Positions 26,962-35,928 of a stretch of DNA of 64,000 bases are shown in pieces (position 1 is the first letter of the stretch; every line of letters starts with the position of its first letter). The notes under the pieces were generated by a model. That model saw only the letters and a list, made by a program, of their open reading frames with translations, was not told where the DNA came from and searched no databases. The position numbers and the translations under genes were made by a program. Source of the stretch: Rhizobium sp. AAP43 (GTDB taxonomy: Bacteria; Pseudomonadota; Alphaproteobacteria; Rhizobiales; Rhizobiaceae); the NCBI RefSeq assembly GCF_001296045.1, contig NZ_LJHS01000055.1, positions 1 through 64,000 on the forward strand, read 5' to 3'.

Positions 26962-27939
26962 ATGGATGAGAACTACGAATTACGATTGTCACGCAGGCAA
27001 GTCATGCTCGCGGGGGCCACGCTTTCGCTGGCAACGACAGTTCCGGTCTTTGCCTCGGGAACTTCGATTGTGCACCAACAGGAAGGAAAAATTTCAATGA
27101 CCGAGAATTTTGTGACGACCAAGGACGGCGTCGAAATCTTCTACAAGGACTGGGGTCCGAAGGACGCCCAACCGATCGTTTTCCACCACGGCTGGCCGCT
27201 CTCATCGGATGACTGGGACGCGCAGATGCTGTTCTTCGTCCTCCACGGATACCGCGTCGTTGCGCATGACCGTCGCGGCCACGGTCGGTCGCAGCAGGTC
27301 AGTGACGGTCATGATCTCAACCACTATGCCGCGGATGCTTCTGCCGTCTTCGAAAAGCTCGATCTGCGAAACGCTGTTCATATCGGTCACTCCACTGGTG
27401 GTGGCGAAGTAGCTCGATATGTCGCACAGTTCGGCGAACCACAGGGGCGCGTGGCCAAGGCCGTACTGGTCAGCGCCATTCCGCCGATCATGTTGAAAAC
27501 TGCCGCTTATCCTGGTGGACTGCCAATCGAGGTTTTCGATGGTTTCCGTTCTTCCCTCGCGGCTAACCGTGCTCAGTTTTTCCGGGATGTGCCGGCCGGG
27601 CCGTTCTACGGCTTCAATCGCCCGGACGCGAAGGTCTATCCCGCAGTCATCGACAATTGGTGGCGACAGGGAATGATGGGCGGCGCCAAGGCCCATTACG
27701 ATGGTATCAAGGCGTTCTCGGAGACTGACCAGACGGAGGACCTGAAGGCTATCACGGTCCCCACACTCGTTATGCACGGCGCCGATGACCAGATCGTTCC
27801 GATTGCCGCTTCGGCAGAACTATCGGTCAAGCTTTTGAAGAATGGCACGCTGAAGGTCTATGAAGGCCTCTCGCACGGGATGCTGACCGTCAATGCAGAG
27901 GTCCTCAATCAGGATCTGCTGGCATTCGTGAAAAGCTGA
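26962..27939 (+). CDS. Alpha/beta hydrolase (non-heme chloroperoxidase-like) with Tat signal
   Basis: The 325-residue protein has a twin-arginine-type leader (SRRQVMLAG at residues 10-18, then a hydrophobic stretch to VFASG), so periplasmic location is likely. The mature part is a compact alpha/beta hydrolase: oxyanion region HHGWPLSSDDW, nucleophile Ser144 in GHSTGG, acid in GADDQIVP (275-276) and His305 in SHGML. The sequence resembles cofactor-free haloperoxidases/esterases; the natural substrate is unknown. An internal Met (MTENFVTT) matches the start of cytosolic relatives, so the leader looks like an added extension. It is transcribed alone and followed by a hairpin. Confidence 0.88.
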   Translation: MDENYELRLSRRQVMLAGATLSLATTVPVFASGTSIVHQQEGKISMTENFVTTKDGVEIFYKDWGPKDAQPIVFHHGWPLSSDDWDAQMLFFVLHGYRVVAHDRRGHGRSQQVSDGHDLNHYAADASAVFEKLDLRNAVHIGHSTGGGEVARYVAQFGEPQGRVAKAVLVSAIPPIMLKTAAYPGGLPIEVFDGFRSSLAANRAQFFRDVPAGPFYGFNRPDAKVYPAVIDNWWRQGMMGGAKAHYDGIKAFSETDQTEDLKAITVPTLVMHGADDQIVPIAASAELSVKLLKNGTLKVYEGLSHGMLTVNAEVLNQDLLAFVKS

Positions 27940-27958
27940 GGCAGAGCCGAGAGGCCAG

Positions 27959-27990
27959 GACCGCCGCCACGACAGCGGCGGTCTTCAAGC
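27959..27990 (+). terminator. Intrinsic-type terminator after the hydrolase gene
   Basis: A perfect nine-base-pair stem, GACCGCCGC and GCGGCGGTC, encloses a seven-base loop, 20 bp after the hydrolase stop. The following T tract is weak (TCTTC), so termination efficiency is uncertain. Confidence 0.6.
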
Positions 27991-28075
27991 ACCACTATTG
28001 TCGTCTTCGTCATGGAAAAGGTCAGAACTCACGCGCAGGCGATGCGTGCGAGATTTGGCTTGTAAATGTGGTCTT

Positions 28076-28992
28076 CTACCGAATAGCGCGTCTCCACTGA
28101 GCAGGCGTGGACCCGGCCTTGGCCGTGAAAGTCCTAGTCAGGTGCGCCTGATCGAAAAAGCCACACAGATATGCTATTTCCGAGATCGAAAGGTCGGTCG
28201 AACTGAGGAGCTCTTTTGCTCTTTCAATCCTCTTCAGAACTACCCAACGATAGGGCGGGTGACCGAGTGACCGCTTGAAGGCTTTGATGAAATGACCTTG
28301 TGAGAGCCCACAGGCGGCCGCAACAGTTGCAAGGGAGAGATCGGCGGCAAGGTCTGCCTCCAGCAGTTCCAGGGCCCGCCTCACCTGCCAAGGTGCAAGG
28401 GCTCCATACACCGGCATTGAAGCCTTCACGCTGCCATACGTCGTGCAGAGATGGAACGTCAGAATGGCCGCAACATGGTCCTGAAATAGGCGACTTGTGG
28501 CGCCAGGCTGGAGAAGCGCAGGCAGGCGCTGATCAAGCCCTGCACTACGTGATCTTCAATGTGATGCCCGGGTTTTGCCTGCAAGGTTTCGATGTGCTTG
28601 CCACCGAGATCTTCCTCATAGGCTTTGAGCGCAGACCGCGGGATGTGGAGCCCCAGACCATCAAATGGCGACTTCATGTCGGCTACCCACGTCCTGCGGT
28701 AGTCGTAGATGGTGAAATTGCCGCGCTTTGACAGCTTGTAGTCGACCTTCTTGCCGTCGACCCAGAGATCGCCGTGATAGTCACGGAGATTGTAGGCCAG
28801 CAGGAACGCATCTTCACTTACGTGAGGATCCACGAGCCCGTGACCGGGGCTATCGCAGTAAATCCTCGTCATCGTCACTTCAGACTTGCCGAATATCGGA
28901 GCGATAACGGCTTTAGCCTCTTTGGTCCGGAAAATGCCCATGTCACGGTTGCTGATCGTCGTCTGGTGCATCTGCCTAACTTGTCGTCCCAA
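28076..28992 (-). pseudogene. AraC-family transcription regulator, frameshifted
   Basis: Two frames on the minus strand together make one AraC-type regulator. The first (28992 to about 28525) gives a cupin-like sensor region (FLLAYNLRDYHGDLWVDGKK) and then runs into a stop at 28459. The second continues from about 28530 with LPALLQPGATSRLFQDHV, and then the C-terminal double helix-turn-helix (VRRALELLEADLAADLSLATVA...CGFFDQAHLTRTFTAKAG) to 28076. The join needs one indel near 28520-28535. Unless this is a sequencing error the gene is inactive. It is convergent with the plus-strand hydrolase gene. Confidence 0.8.
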
Positions 28993-29030
28993 TATTCTAC
29001 AGAAATGGTAACGCGCCGGCTTTGGAGTAG

Positions 29031-30194
29031 CTAAGCTATCAGTCTGGCAGCACGTCCGCTCCGTCGTTGAGCGTCGTTGTAATATTCCGAAGCTTGCTGG
29101 ATGGACCGATGACGCGACTGCTCCATGGCTTCAGGGAGAGGAATGCCGCGATTGGCAGCTTCCGTCAAATAGCCTGAGCGCAGGCCATGGGCTGAAAACT
29201 CCGTCGGATCGAGTCCGGCCAATTCGGCGCGCTGCTTGACGATGTCGTTGATGGCCTTCGGATCAAGTGCGCGCCTTGAGACATTTCCCCAGCGATCAAT
29301 GGCCCGGAACACGCTGCCGCTTTCGATCTTGGCAAGCTTGAGCCAGGCATTGAGCGCCTCGATGGGACGGCCGGTCAGATAGACAACGTCCTCGTTGATG
29401 GCGCCGCTGGTCTTGGTTCGGCCGAGATGAATGGAGAGGGAGGGCAGGGGAGGGCTGTCCTCGACCTGGAGGGGTTCTTCCGTCTGCAATTGCTCTGTCC
29501 TCAGGGACGCGATTTCGCTGCGGCGACGGCCGCCCGAGGCAAAGGCGACCATCAGAATGGCCCGGTCCCGGACATCACGTAGGCCGGCCGTTTGGCACGT
29601 CGCCAGGAGGCTTGCCAGTACATCGCCGGTGACCGCCTTCCCGCTCTTTCGTCTCCTCTGTCGCGGCGTTGCTCTGATCGCAAGTTTGATGGCGGAACGG
29701 ATAGAGGGCGAACCGAAGGAACCCTGAAGCCCACGCCATTTCGTCAGCGTAGACCAGGTGGCTAGTCTCCGGCGAACGGTGTCTGGCGCATGTGGTCCTG
29801 CCGTTCGTAGGAACCCCTGAATGCGAAGCTTGTCGTCGACGTCTGCCGGCATGCCATGTAACGGATCCGCCAAGCGCTTTTCCGGATCCCAAAGATGATG
29901 AGCGATGAACTTCAGCAGCAGCGCTTCGGGCGCGGGCCAAGGAAGAGAGCGTCCGGTAGCCGCGAGGGACCAAGCCTGTAGGTAGGTAAGATCCGATGAG
30001 AGAGCACGAAGTGTGTTAACGCCCATGCCCTCATTGACGAGGTGACGAAGCGTTTCGACATCCTGATCCGTCAACAATTCGGCCAGTTCATCGCGGCGTT
30101 CCATGGGGAGCACAGCGGCGATGGTGTCGAGTTCTTGCTCACGCAGAGAGACTGTATCTCTGGTTGATTTGGGAGTTGACGGCTTTCGTGTCAC
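29031..30194 (-). CDS. Tyrosine-type site-specific recombinase/integrase
   Basis: The 387-residue protein (GTG start) has an N-terminal SAM-like core-binding region (about 60-180) and a C-terminal tyrosine recombinase domain. Candidate catalytic residues are Arg in GGRRRSEI near 220, the HGLRSG pair near 334-337, His in SRHRS and Tyr in ASEYYND near the end. Such plasmid-borne enzymes resolve multimers or move integrative elements; no flanking att sites were recognised. It is followed by the AraC remnant on the same strand. Confidence 0.88.
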   Translation of the reverse strand: MTRKPSTPKSTRDTVSLREQELDTIAAVLPMERRDELAELLTDQDVETLRHLVNEGMGVNTLRALSSDLTYLQAWSLAATGRSLPWPAPEALLLKFIAHHLWDPEKRLADPLHGMPADVDDKLRIQGFLRTAGPHAPDTVRRRLATWSTLTKWRGLQGSFGSPSIRSAIKLAIRATPRQRRRKSGKAVTGDVLASLLATCQTAGLRDVRDRAILMVAFASGGRRRSEIASLRTEQLQTEEPLQVEDSPPLPSLSIHLGRTKTSGAINEDVVYLTGRPIEALNAWLKLAKIESGSVFRAIDRWGNVSRRALDPKAINDIVKQRAELAGLDPTEFSAHGLRSGYLTEAANRGIPLPEAMEQSRHRSIQQASEYYNDAQRRSGRAARLIA

Positions 30195-30270
30195 TGCATT
30201 TTCCCAGTTTAGCGGCAGGTTGGCAAAAGTTCCGTAAAACCCTCATATTCCGGAACAAAGGAGATTTGCC

Positions 30271-30549
30271 ATGACCTCGATCGTGACAGCAGCTGCCGTG
30301 TCGAAGGATTTTGGCGCCTATCAGGCCGCCGCCGTGCGAGAGCCGGTGATCATCACCAAGAACGGCCGACCGCGCACAGTGCTCATGGCCTATGAGGACT
30401 ATCTTCGCCTCGCCAAGAGGGACCGTCGGGTCGATCTCACGGCTTCGATCAGTGATGACGAGCTTGCCGCGATCGAGGCTTCGACGATGGAGACGGGCCT
30501 GGATCATCTCAATGCCGAACTTCGGATGGACAATAATGCTGCCGACTGA
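30271..30549 (+). CDS. Type II antitoxin, Phd/YefM (prevent-host-death) family
   Basis: The 92-residue protein has the Phd/YefM fold: an N-terminal VSKDFGAYQAAAVREPVIITKNGRPRTVLMAYEDYLRL segment for DNA binding, then an acidic helical tail for toxin binding. An AAAGGAG site precedes the ATG. The gene overlaps the downstream toxin frame by 14 bp, a normal antitoxin-toxin arrangement. It would autorepress the operon. Confidence 0.88.
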   Translation: MTSIVTAAAVSKDFGAYQAAAVREPVIITKNGRPRTVLMAYEDYLRLAKRDRRVDLTASISDDELAAIEASTMETGLDHLNAELRMDNNAAD

Positions 30550-30967
30550 GCCGAGGGTCGGCTGGGTTTTCCGTTATTCTTGATCCTGGCATTGGCAGCA
30601 TCTGGACGGACGGAAAGAGGGTGACAAGGACCGCCCGGCGCTCGTGCTGGCCATTATTGCGACGCTTGACGACGGAACACCTGCAGTACGTGTCTTGCCG
30701 ATCACGCATTCGCCACCGTCCGATCCGAGCGAAGCAATCGAAATCCCGCCTGCCACCAAGCGCCGCCTTGGCCTTGATGATGAGCGGTCGTGGATCGTGC
30801 TGACCGAAAGCAACCGTTTCGTCTGGCCAGGGCCCGACGTTCGCCCTGTTGACAGCGAGTGCGGGTATCACGGGCCGCTACCTCCTGCACTCTTTGAAGA
30901 GGTGAAGCGCCGGTTCGTTGAGCTCGCCAGGAGCCAGCGGCACAAGGCGACCATTCGCAGCGACTGA
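30536..30967 (+). pseudogene. Growth-inhibitor (PemK-like) toxin gene with in-frame TGA
   Basis: The frame opened by the ATG at 30536 encodes MLPTEPRVGWVFRYS, meets TGA at 30581-30583 (codon 16), and then stays open for another 127 codons to 30967 (SWHWQHLDGRKEGDKDRPALVLAI...; PITHSPP; AIEIPPATKRRLGLDDERSWIV). The two pieces together look like the toxins that accompany this Phd-type antitoxin family, some annotated PemK-like. The nonsense codon probably disables it; a shorter product from the GTG at 30641 or nearby would lack the N-terminal strand. Confidence 0.7.
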
Positions 30968-31183
30968 GCTGCTCTCTACTCTTTTGTTCGCCTTCAAATC
31001 CGCCCATCCAGCTGACGTTCTCACCGTGATTTGCCCCGAATCTACGCATTCAGGACCCTGAAATCAATCACTTCCGATAAGGGTTACTTATCGGCGGTGA
31101 GCCACCGCGGGCACATCAATGAGAAGTAAGGAACTGTAAGCCGTATATAGCTTTTGCTTAACGAATCATTTACTATAAATTCA

Positions 31184-32314
31184 ATGTCTTACGATCCTGC
31201 CAAATTGCCCATCCAGAACCTGTTGCGGCCAATCTCAGACGCCGCCGTCGCGCTTGCCCGTCTCGATGAGCGCATCGCTCGCTCTCCCGTCGGCGAAGGC
31301 TTTCTCGAACGCTCGCATTTCCTCGATGCGTATGCCTCGCTCTGGGTCGATGGGGAACTTGTCCATCTCGAAGACCTCGTCCTGCATGATGCCCTTCGCG
31401 ACATCCGCGCACCGACCCACGAACTCACCATCGCCCGCGACATCCTGAAAACCCGCCGTCGCATCGCCGCCCATCCACCCGCCTGGGCGCTCTCTGCTCA
31501 AGGCCTCGCCTCCCTCCGCGGGCAGGCGTGGCCTGCAGCATCATCGGGGAACGACGGGGAGGGTTTGCCGGATGGGAATATTGTCAGCGACACTCGGGGT
31601 GGGGTAGGGGAGTCCGAAGATCCTGATGCCGACGGTCTTAGTGATGCGTTTGCCGCGATCGATGCGGTTCTTGCCCGCTCGGACGCCGCGATCGAAGAAG
31701 CGAAGAAGCCGGGGCGCGCGAAAAACGCTCCGGACAAGGATCCGTTCGTTTACGACCTTGATTGGGATGAGGACGAGCGGCTGGGGGAGTGGCGGGCCGT
31801 GCTGGATCGAGCCCAGGACTTGCCGCCGGTTCTCCATGCCATTGTTGCCTTGGATGCCTGGAATGAGATCGCCGTTCTCCAGCACGCACCCTGGCTCGGC
31901 AGGCTACTGGCGGCCTCGATCCTTCGTGAGGGTGGCGTCACCACCGGCACACATGTCGCGGCGATCAATCTCGGACTGAAAGCCATTCCCGTCGATCGGC
32001 GCCGGCATCGTGATCGTGAGACGCGGTTGCTGGCGATATCAAGAGCGCTGAAAATCTCCGCGGAGACGGGGCTGAAGGAGCATGACCGGTTGGTGCTGGC
32101 GCGGCAGATGATGCTGCGCAAACTGGAGGGGCGGCGGGCGTCGTCCAGGCTGCCGGAGCTCGTGGAGCTCGTCATTGCGCGGCCGCTGATCTCGGCTGGG
32201 ATGGTGGCAAAGACGCTTGAGGTCACGCCGCAAGGCGCGCGGCGGATGGTGCAGGAGCTTGGTCTTCGCGAGATGACGGGGAGGGGGAGGTTTCGGGCTT
32301 GGGGCGTAGTGTAG
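31184..32314 (+). CDS. RHE_PE00001-type plasmid protein (DUF1612 with C-terminal HTH)
   Basis: I choose the ATG at 31184 ([14 protein letters not shown]); the frame opens 30 bp earlier with a TTG. The 376-residue product has the conserved opening [26 protein letters not shown], an acidic low-complexity middle (about 130-190), then [22 protein letters not shown] and a C-terminal helix-turn-helix ([24 protein letters not shown]). Proteins of this kind are frequent on rhizobial plasmids. The function is unknown; DNA binding is likely. The 190 bp after it shows nothing recognisable. Confidence 0.85.
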   Translation: MSYDPAKLPIQNLLRPISDAAVALARLDERIARSPVGEGFLERSHFLDAYASLWVDGELVHLEDLVLHDALRDIRAPTHELTIARDILKTRRRIAAHPPAWALSAQGLASLRGQAWPAASSGNDGEGLPDGNIVSDTRGGVGESEDPDADGLSDAFAAIDAVLARSDAAIEEAKKPGRAKNAPDKDPFVYDLDWDEDERLGEWRAVLDRAQDLPPVLHAIVALDAWNEIAVLQHAPWLGRLLAASILREGGVTTGTHVAAINLGLKAIPVDRRRHRDRETRLLAISRALKISAETGLKEHDRLVLARQMMLRKLEGRRASSRLPELVELVIARPLISAGMVAKTLEVTPQGARRMVQELGLREMTGRGRFRAWGVV

Positions 32315-32504
32315 GCCTGCCGGTCTATATAGTTGGGGGTAACGTTGTAGCGCAGGAGAATAATACTGCATGATCTTCTATTGATGATACGATTTCGCCG
32401 GGTAATTTAACGTTTCATACAACTGATTCAGTCAAGACTGGTGTCGATGGGTTTTTCATTGATCAGTACCTTGAAGTTCGATCGCTCACGGCAGGCATTG
32501 ATCA

Positions 32505-32828
32505 TTGGAACTGCAATTCTCATCCACTGCCATAAGCAATGTGACGCTAGACAAAGACGAGGCTCTCAGACTATTGGGAGCCAGCCTGACAGCGAGTTAT
32601 CATGCATTGGTTGCGGATATCAGAGAAGCTCTCTTTTTGGGCGAATTGCCTGATGTCCCGATAGTCTCGCGCCAGCAAGAGAATGTATGTTTATCGTATC
32701 GCATCGAAGGCGACACGTTTTTGGAAGTTGAACCGATCGGCAAGTCAATCGTTCGTCAGAGTGAATGGCAAAAAGCTTATCGTGTTCGGTTGCGAAACAT
32801 AAGTTCGGCCGGGAAGGTTTTGATATGA
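32505..32828 (+). CDS. Small protein coupled to XRE/ImmA gene, unknown function
   Basis: The frame encodes up to 107 residues from a TTG; a GTG at about 32541 is another possible start. I recognise no family. It is soluble and mixed-charge (DALRLLG-like helix, LGELPDVPIVSRQQENVCLSY). Its TGA overlaps the ATG of the next gene (ATGA), so the two are probably cotranslated. In this position toxins or regulatory partners of HTH-ImmA proteins are common, but the sequence gives no direct support for that. Confidence 0.6.
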   Translation: MELQFSSTAISNVTLDKDEALRLLGASLTASYHALVADIREALFLGELPDVPIVSRQQENVCLSYRIEGDTFLEVEPIGKSIVRQSEWQKAYRVRLRNISSAGKVLI

Positions 32829-33931
32829 GTTTCGAGCCAAACTGGGCTTCTCCTCCAGGTGCCACAATCCAGCGATTGATGGTGACGCGGGAAATTGATG
32901 CAGACGATCTCGCTGACGGCCTCGGCCTTGATCGGCCTCTTCTCAGTCTGCTTCTCGAAGGGAACGCCCGGATAACACCGACGCTCGCCTCGGCGTTGGC
33001 AGATCAACTTGGGTCTACACCTAGATTTTGGCTTACACGCGACAAAACTTACTTGTCCGATCTAGCGCGCCTCTCGGCTGCTGCTGACACCGATGCTAAC
33101 TGGGTCAAGGCCATGCCGGTGGCTTCGATGCGAAGGTATGGGTGGATTACCAGGAGCGCGAAGAAGGAAGAACTGCGCGAGGCACTGCTGTCATTTTTTG
33201 ATTGCACGAGTCTTCCCGATTGGAATTCTCGTTATTCTGGCGGTATCGGCGCGGTTGCTTTTCGACGCTCGTTTGCATTTGAGGCCGATGAGATGGCGAC
33301 GCTCGTCTGGTTACGGGCCGGAGAACGGCAAGCAGCTACCACTGATCTCCCATCGTTCAACCCAGAAGGATTCGTGAACATACTGCCTCGGCTTCGAAAG
33401 CTTTCGGTATTTAAGAAGCCGTCAATCTTTCTTCCTCGTCTGACTGAGGCTTGCCGCTCGGTTGGCGTAGCCGTAACCACTGCACGTGCACCGGACGGCT
33501 GCAGAGCGAGCGGCGCGACGTGGAAGCTGGCGAGCGGCAATCCGATTATTCATCTCAGCTTCCGTCATCGAGCTGAAGATCATTTCTGGTTCACCTTTTT
33601 CCACGAAGCCGGCCACGTGGTTATGCACGGCGACTCTCACCTTGATCTCGATGGCAGCGATCCGTCTCTCCATGGCTCGTCCAAGGAAGAGATGGAGGCG
33701 AACCTTTTCGCTCAGGATTACTTGCTCCCCAGAGAGGTGAGGAATGCGCTGATTGGTAAGCCAAATCCGCGAGCTATTTTGCGTGCCGCGAAAATGGTGG
33801 GGGTGTCGCCTGGGATAATCGTTGGTCAGCTTGAGAAAGCGAAGGCACTGGAACCTGGGAAGCTAAGCAGAATGAAGCACCGTTATCGGTGGGACGACAA
33901 TCCTCACGTTCCAGAGCTAACTAGCCCTTGA
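32825..33931 (+). CDS. XRE-type HTH protein with ImmA/IrrE metallopeptidase domain
   Basis: The 368-residue protein (MSFEPNWASPPG start) has a HigA-like helix-turn-helix at about residues 12-66 (TREIDADDLADGLGL...LASALADQLGSTPRFWL). Its C-terminal zinc peptidase domain carries HEAGH near 260 and the downstream glutamate in EEMEANLFAQDYLLP. ImmA/IrrE proteins cleave repressors in response to stress or phage signals; the HTH fusion suggests its target may be its own operon or a nearby one. Its end overlaps by 11 bp the convergent pyrophosphorylase-like gene. Confidence 0.9.
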   Translation: MSFEPNWASPPGATIQRLMVTREIDADDLADGLGLDRPLLSLLLEGNARITPTLASALADQLGSTPRFWLTRDKTYLSDLARLSAAADTDANWVKAMPVASMRRYGWITRSAKKEELREALLSFFDCTSLPDWNSRYSGGIGAVAFRRSFAFEADEMATLVWLRAGERQAATTDLPSFNPEGFVNILPRLRKLSVFKKPSIFLPRLTEACRSVGVAVTTARAPDGCRASGATWKLASGNPIIHLSFRHRAEDHFWFTFFHEAGHVVMHGDSHLDLDGSDPSLHGSSKEEMEANLFAQDYLLPREVRNALIGKPNPRAILRAAKMVGVSPGIIVGQLEKAKALEPGKLSRMKHRYRWDDNPHVPELTSP

Positions 33932-34856
33932 AGTAGATGTAGTGATCTGGACTCTTCTGCCAGTTACAGAGGCTGTCTTCTAGGACCTGTTTGCCGACGC
34001 TAAGGTAAGCGTCCATCTCGTCGACTCGCTTCTGTAACGACGACGACGAAACGACGGCGGTCGTGCTGTTATGAAAAAGTAGCTTCGCTCCACCAAGAGG
34101 ACCAGTGGCCCCGACAAGGTAGGTGCTGCCGGCATCAATGGGCGCAAGGTTCAACTTAGCTAACATCGTGAGAAAGTCGAAGTTGCCCAATCTTCCGAAG
34201 CCGAAAACTGGCTTGAGCGACCGGTAGAGCTGATCGAACACGTCGGTTGGGTTTTGCCCGTGCGTTTTATGTATGGCTTGTACTCTCGCGGTAAAACCGC
34301 CTTGCGCACATTGCCAAGCGTGAAACGAGCTGAAGACCGTGCTGATCGTTTTTGGGTTTTTGCTCTGGTACTGCCGATGATTTGAGAAGCGGCCAGATGC
34401 AACCTTATCCTTCAAGGCCGCTCCGTTCGCTACAAGCATGGCATCGAACTGCCCTGCCTGGGCCGAATACGTCGCGAAGTCCCATTTAGGACCATGCCCA
34501 AAAGAACCCATGACGTTCGACGCCAGCTTCCAGCCGTCCGTGACATGCTTGCCGAAGTGGGTCGCTACGAATGTTAGCCATACGGCCTCGTCTATTTGCC
34601 CCTTTCGGCCCAAGAGAGCGGCGCCCTTAAGAGGGTCGAACAACACATTGTTGGGGTCTAGCCGCTTCGGACTGATATTTTGATTGTTGAGGAGCCGTAT
34701 GAATTCTATTCGCCGTAAACTCGATATCATCTGAGCGACCCACGTGCTTCGTCGTGCAGCGGTCGTCAATCCAGGGAGCTGACCTTTGTCTGCTTCATAG
34801 GCGGCTAGTGCTGCGAGAATGTCGGTTGTCCGATCAGCATGATGGCGCAAGGGCAA
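33921..34856 (-). CDS. Alpha-glutamyl/putrescinyl-thymine pyrophosphorylase-like protein (clade 3 type)
   Basis: The 311-residue protein (TTG start at 34856, one base after the TGA of the thymidylate-synthase-like gene) is mostly helical. It carries blocks I recognise from the aGPT-Pplase clade 3 family: RRIEFIRLLNNQ, LFDPLKGAALLGRKGQIDEAVWLTFVATHFGKH, FSNHRQYQS and FGRLGNFDFLTMLAKLNLAPIDAGSTYLVGATGPLGGAKLLF. Aravind and co-workers proposed that such proteins act on hydroxymethyl pyrimidines in DNA during base hypermodification. Coupling to a TS-family gene fits that. The assignment is by remembered motifs, not by search, and the reaction is untested in this family as far as I know. Confidence 0.72.
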   Translation of the reverse strand: MPLRHHADRTTDILAALAAYEADKGQLPGLTTAARRSTWVAQMISSLRRIEFIRLLNNQNISPKRLDPNNVLFDPLKGAALLGRKGQIDEAVWLTFVATHFGKHVTDGWKLASNVMGSFGHGPKWDFATYSAQAGQFDAMLVANGAALKDKVASGRFSNHRQYQSKNPKTISTVFSSFHAWQCAQGGFTARVQAIHKTHGQNPTDVFDQLYRSLKPVFGFGRLGNFDFLTMLAKLNLAPIDAGSTYLVGATGPLGGAKLLFHNSTTAVVSSSSLQKRVDEMDAYLSVGKQVLEDSLCNWQKSPDHYIYFKG

Positions 34857-34857
34857 A

Positions 34858-35880
34858 TCAGTGGTTCCTCAATATATCGAAAGCTGTATGCTCAGATCCG
34901 GCCCACCGATCAACGTGATCGACAACCAGAACTCGGTAGCACGGATGCAGCGCTGAGATCATTCCATCGTAATCAACGCCTTCCACTTTTCCCTTGATGA
35001 TTGAATGGAGCTTTGGGATCATTGCAAGGTCATGCCAGTATTGCGGAAGAGTGCTTGATGGCTCAAAATCGACATTGCCAGCCCGATACTCGCGCTCACA
35101 ATTCAAGAATTCTCGGATTGATGGCCACGGATCGCCCGCCGGCATTTTCGGCATTGCAATTTCTTCAAAGGTGCCCTCGTCGCAATACTGCTGCGCAAAC
35201 GTCCTGGATGCCTTAAACTCGTTATCATCGTATAGGTGAAGACTGGCCACGGAGTGCTGATAAGTTCCAATTTCACATTGCAGCTCGGCCGCTGCGATTT
35301 CCTGAAGCATTGTGAAAGAAAAAATGTCGTGCGGTAGCCCAATCCAGGCGTCGTTCGACCGCATATGCACATGTAAGTTAAGTGCCGCCCCGCGGATCAC
35401 AAAATGGAGCGTGCAGGTGCACGGGATGTCATTACTATCTCTCGCCGCGTCGTCGTTGGAGAATACCTGGATGACTGCGTTACGAGAGCCGGGTCGCTGG
35501 CGGAGAAGGTTTATCACGCGATCCCATTGGCTTGCGCCATGCGGTAGAAAGATCCGCTTTCCATATGCCCCATTGGCGGTGATGCCACCATCATCAGAAA
35601 ATTTGGCGTATATTCTGCCAAGATAGTGCGAGATGAATGCGATTGTGTCGTCGCCGGCGAGATACCAAGCAAGTTCTCCTACCGCGCTGAACAGGATGGA
35701 TCGGCCCATTGCTCGACTTAGGCGGGCCCTAGGGTCTGTTAGCTGCAGTAGTGCTCCAAAGACCTCAGTGCTGTCTCCCTTCTTTGAGTTTACGCGATTA
35801 TTCTCGGGATGGTCTCCCAAGAGCTGACCGTAGGTCTTTCTAAGTAGCTTATCGATATGATTTTCTGATGCGTAAAACAA
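34858..35880 (-). CDS. Thymidylate-synthase-family enzyme, predicted dCMP (hydroxy)methylase-like
   Basis: The 340-residue protein keeps the TS core: Glu69 (GELAWYLAGD), catalytic Cys154 (IPCTC), RSNDAWIGLP at 174-183, His215 and Tyr217 in HLY. Spacings from Cys154 match E. coli ThyA exactly (Asp +23, His +61, Tyr +63). At +31, where ThyA has Asn177, this protein has Asp185 (GLPHDIFSF). In TS that Asn selects dUMP; Asp is typical of dCMP hydroxymethylases and engineered dCMP methylases. The loop holding ThyA Trp80 is also different (YAKFSDDG). I predict a cytidylate-type hydroxymethylase supplying a modified nucleotide to the coupled pyrophosphorylase-like protein. Housekeeping ThyA is unlikely. 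It lies 48 bp after the truncated upstream gene. Confidence 0.85.
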   Translation of the reverse strand: MFYASENHIDKLLRKTYGQLLGDHPENNRVNSKKGDSTEVFGALLQLTDPRARLSRAMGRSILFSAVGELAWYLAGDDTIAFISHYLGRIYAKFSDDGGITANGAYGKRIFLPHGASQWDRVINLLRQRPGSRNAVIQVFSNDDAARDSNDIPCTCTLHFVIRGAALNLHVHMRSNDAWIGLPHDIFSFTMLQEIAAAELQCEIGTYQHSVASLHLYDDNEFKASRTFAQQYCDEGTFEEIAMPKMPAGDPWPSIREFLNCEREYRAGNVDFEPSSTLPQYWHDLAMIPKLHSIIKGKVEGVDYDGMISALHPCYRVLVVDHVDRWAGSEHTAFDILRNH

Positions 35881-35928
35881 CGCCAGTTTCCACCCAATGA
35901 TCCGGAAGAAAATAGTAAAGGGCGAAGC

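Noticed and set aside
34858..35880. Ordinary housekeeping thymidylate synthase
   Set aside because: The dUMP-selective Asn is replaced by Asp185, the Trp80-region loop differs and the gene is coupled to a pyrophosphorylase-like gene in an accessory region.
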